From contig JAITKH010000194.1 of the NCBI GenBank assembly GCA_031278535.1, positions 1 through 5,343 of the forward strand: a DNA stretch of 5,343 bases. Direction: 5' to 3'. Of this stretch, positions 5,133 to 5,343 are shown one piece after another (position 1 is the first letter of the stretch; every line of letters begins with the position of its first letter). Made by a program: the position numbers and the translations under genes. This DNA is from Planctomycetota bacterium (GTDB lineage Bacteria; Planctomycetota; SZUA-567). The notes under the pieces were generated by a model. The model made no database searches and had not been told where the DNA came from. It saw nothing but the letters and a program-made list of their open reading frames with translations.

Positions 5133-5343
5133 ATTCCCTCTCATCAAATTGACGTTCTTCCAGTCGAAGAGAGGAAAAAGGCGCGGGCTGGATGATTTTT
5201 GGCTGAAGGAACGGCACTTTTCCACCGGGCAGGCCCAGGATTTCCTGCGCATCAAGCAGCTCCGGTTCCAAAGAGATGCGCAAAGAGGTCATCCCTGTTT
5301 TCACATGCGGCCCGGGGCTGGATTGGAACGCCGTGATACTTTC
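5119..5343 (-). CDS. Unrecognised C-terminal fragment of a gene entering from the right (partial)
   Basis: A minus-strand frame is open from the window edge to TAA at 5121-5119, 74 codons. The start lies outside or is the internal GTG at 5304; both ATG and GTG occur early (near 5304 and 5292). The peptide has a plausible middle, LEPELLDAQEILGLPGGK and QPKIIQPAPF, but I recognise no family; a transposase C-terminus is one possibility. Its last five codons and stop lie in or beside the right terminal repeat of the MITE-like element, which may have replaced the original C-terminus. Third-position GC is much lower than in the helicase and kinase, and an opposite plus-strand frame is also open here, so it may be a pseudogene or not a gene. 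Confidence 0.3.
   Translation of the reverse strand, partial: ESITAFQSSPGPHVKTGMTSLRISLEPELLDAQEILGLPGGKVPFLQPKIIQPAPFSSLRLEERQFDERESSVP

Larger units (their letters stand above)
4897..5343. other. Repeat-rich, less GC-rich tract downstream of the kinase
   Basis: These 447 bases contain no confident gene. They hold four copies of a GTAAAG/ATCTC-type motif (about 4929, 4977, 5092 direct; 5113 inverted), the MITE-like element, several stems and the doubtful frame entering from the right. Base composition is visibly less GC-rich than in the flanking genes, which suggests inserted or decayed DNA. Confidence 0.5.

Overview
The window is high-GC bacterial DNA. It reads as the junction between an accessory, probably phage-defence or restriction-related, gene and the end of a flagellar regulatory gene pair. 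The lineage cannot be fixed from this alone. A FlgN-like chaperone followed directly by a soluble PAS histidine kinase of FleS/FlrB type is an arrangement I associate with Planctomycetota and some deltaproteobacterial groups; this is a weak inference.

Region by region. (1) Bases 1-2824, minus strand, are one uninterrupted reading frame of 941 codons that leaves the window at base 1. It joins an N-terminal phospholipase-D-like domain to a complete SNF2/HepA-type helicase core. Long open frames on the plus strand here are shadows of it. (2) Bases 2825-3128 are a divergent intergenic region. It holds a consensus TATAAT reading toward the helicase, a perfect 15-bp inverted repeat 89 bp apart that brackets that box, a 12-bp perfect palindrome, a short hairpin, and a palindrome centred on the helicase start codon. 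(3) Bases 3129-4896, plus strand, hold two tightly packed genes: a 153-residue FlgN-like protein and, one base after its stop, a 434-residue cytoplasmic PAS/HisKA/HATPase sensor kinase. (4) Bases 4897-5343 look less GC-rich and contain no confident gene. They hold a 166-bp MITE-like element with 20-bp terminal inverted repeats (18/20 matching) bounded by CTAG on both sides, three internal stems, and further degenerate copies of its end motif. A partial reading frame enters from the right on the minus strand and stops inside the right terminal repeat.

How the parts fit. The chaperone and kinase are probably co-transcribed and belong to flagellar assembly control. The response regulator expected next to such a kinase is not found; the repeat-rich element occupies that place. 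The helicase is transcribed away from this pair and belongs with whatever lies left of base 1, plausibly a methyltransferase or other restriction/defence partner. The least explained parts are the intergenic inverted repeat and the structured element at 4967-5132.
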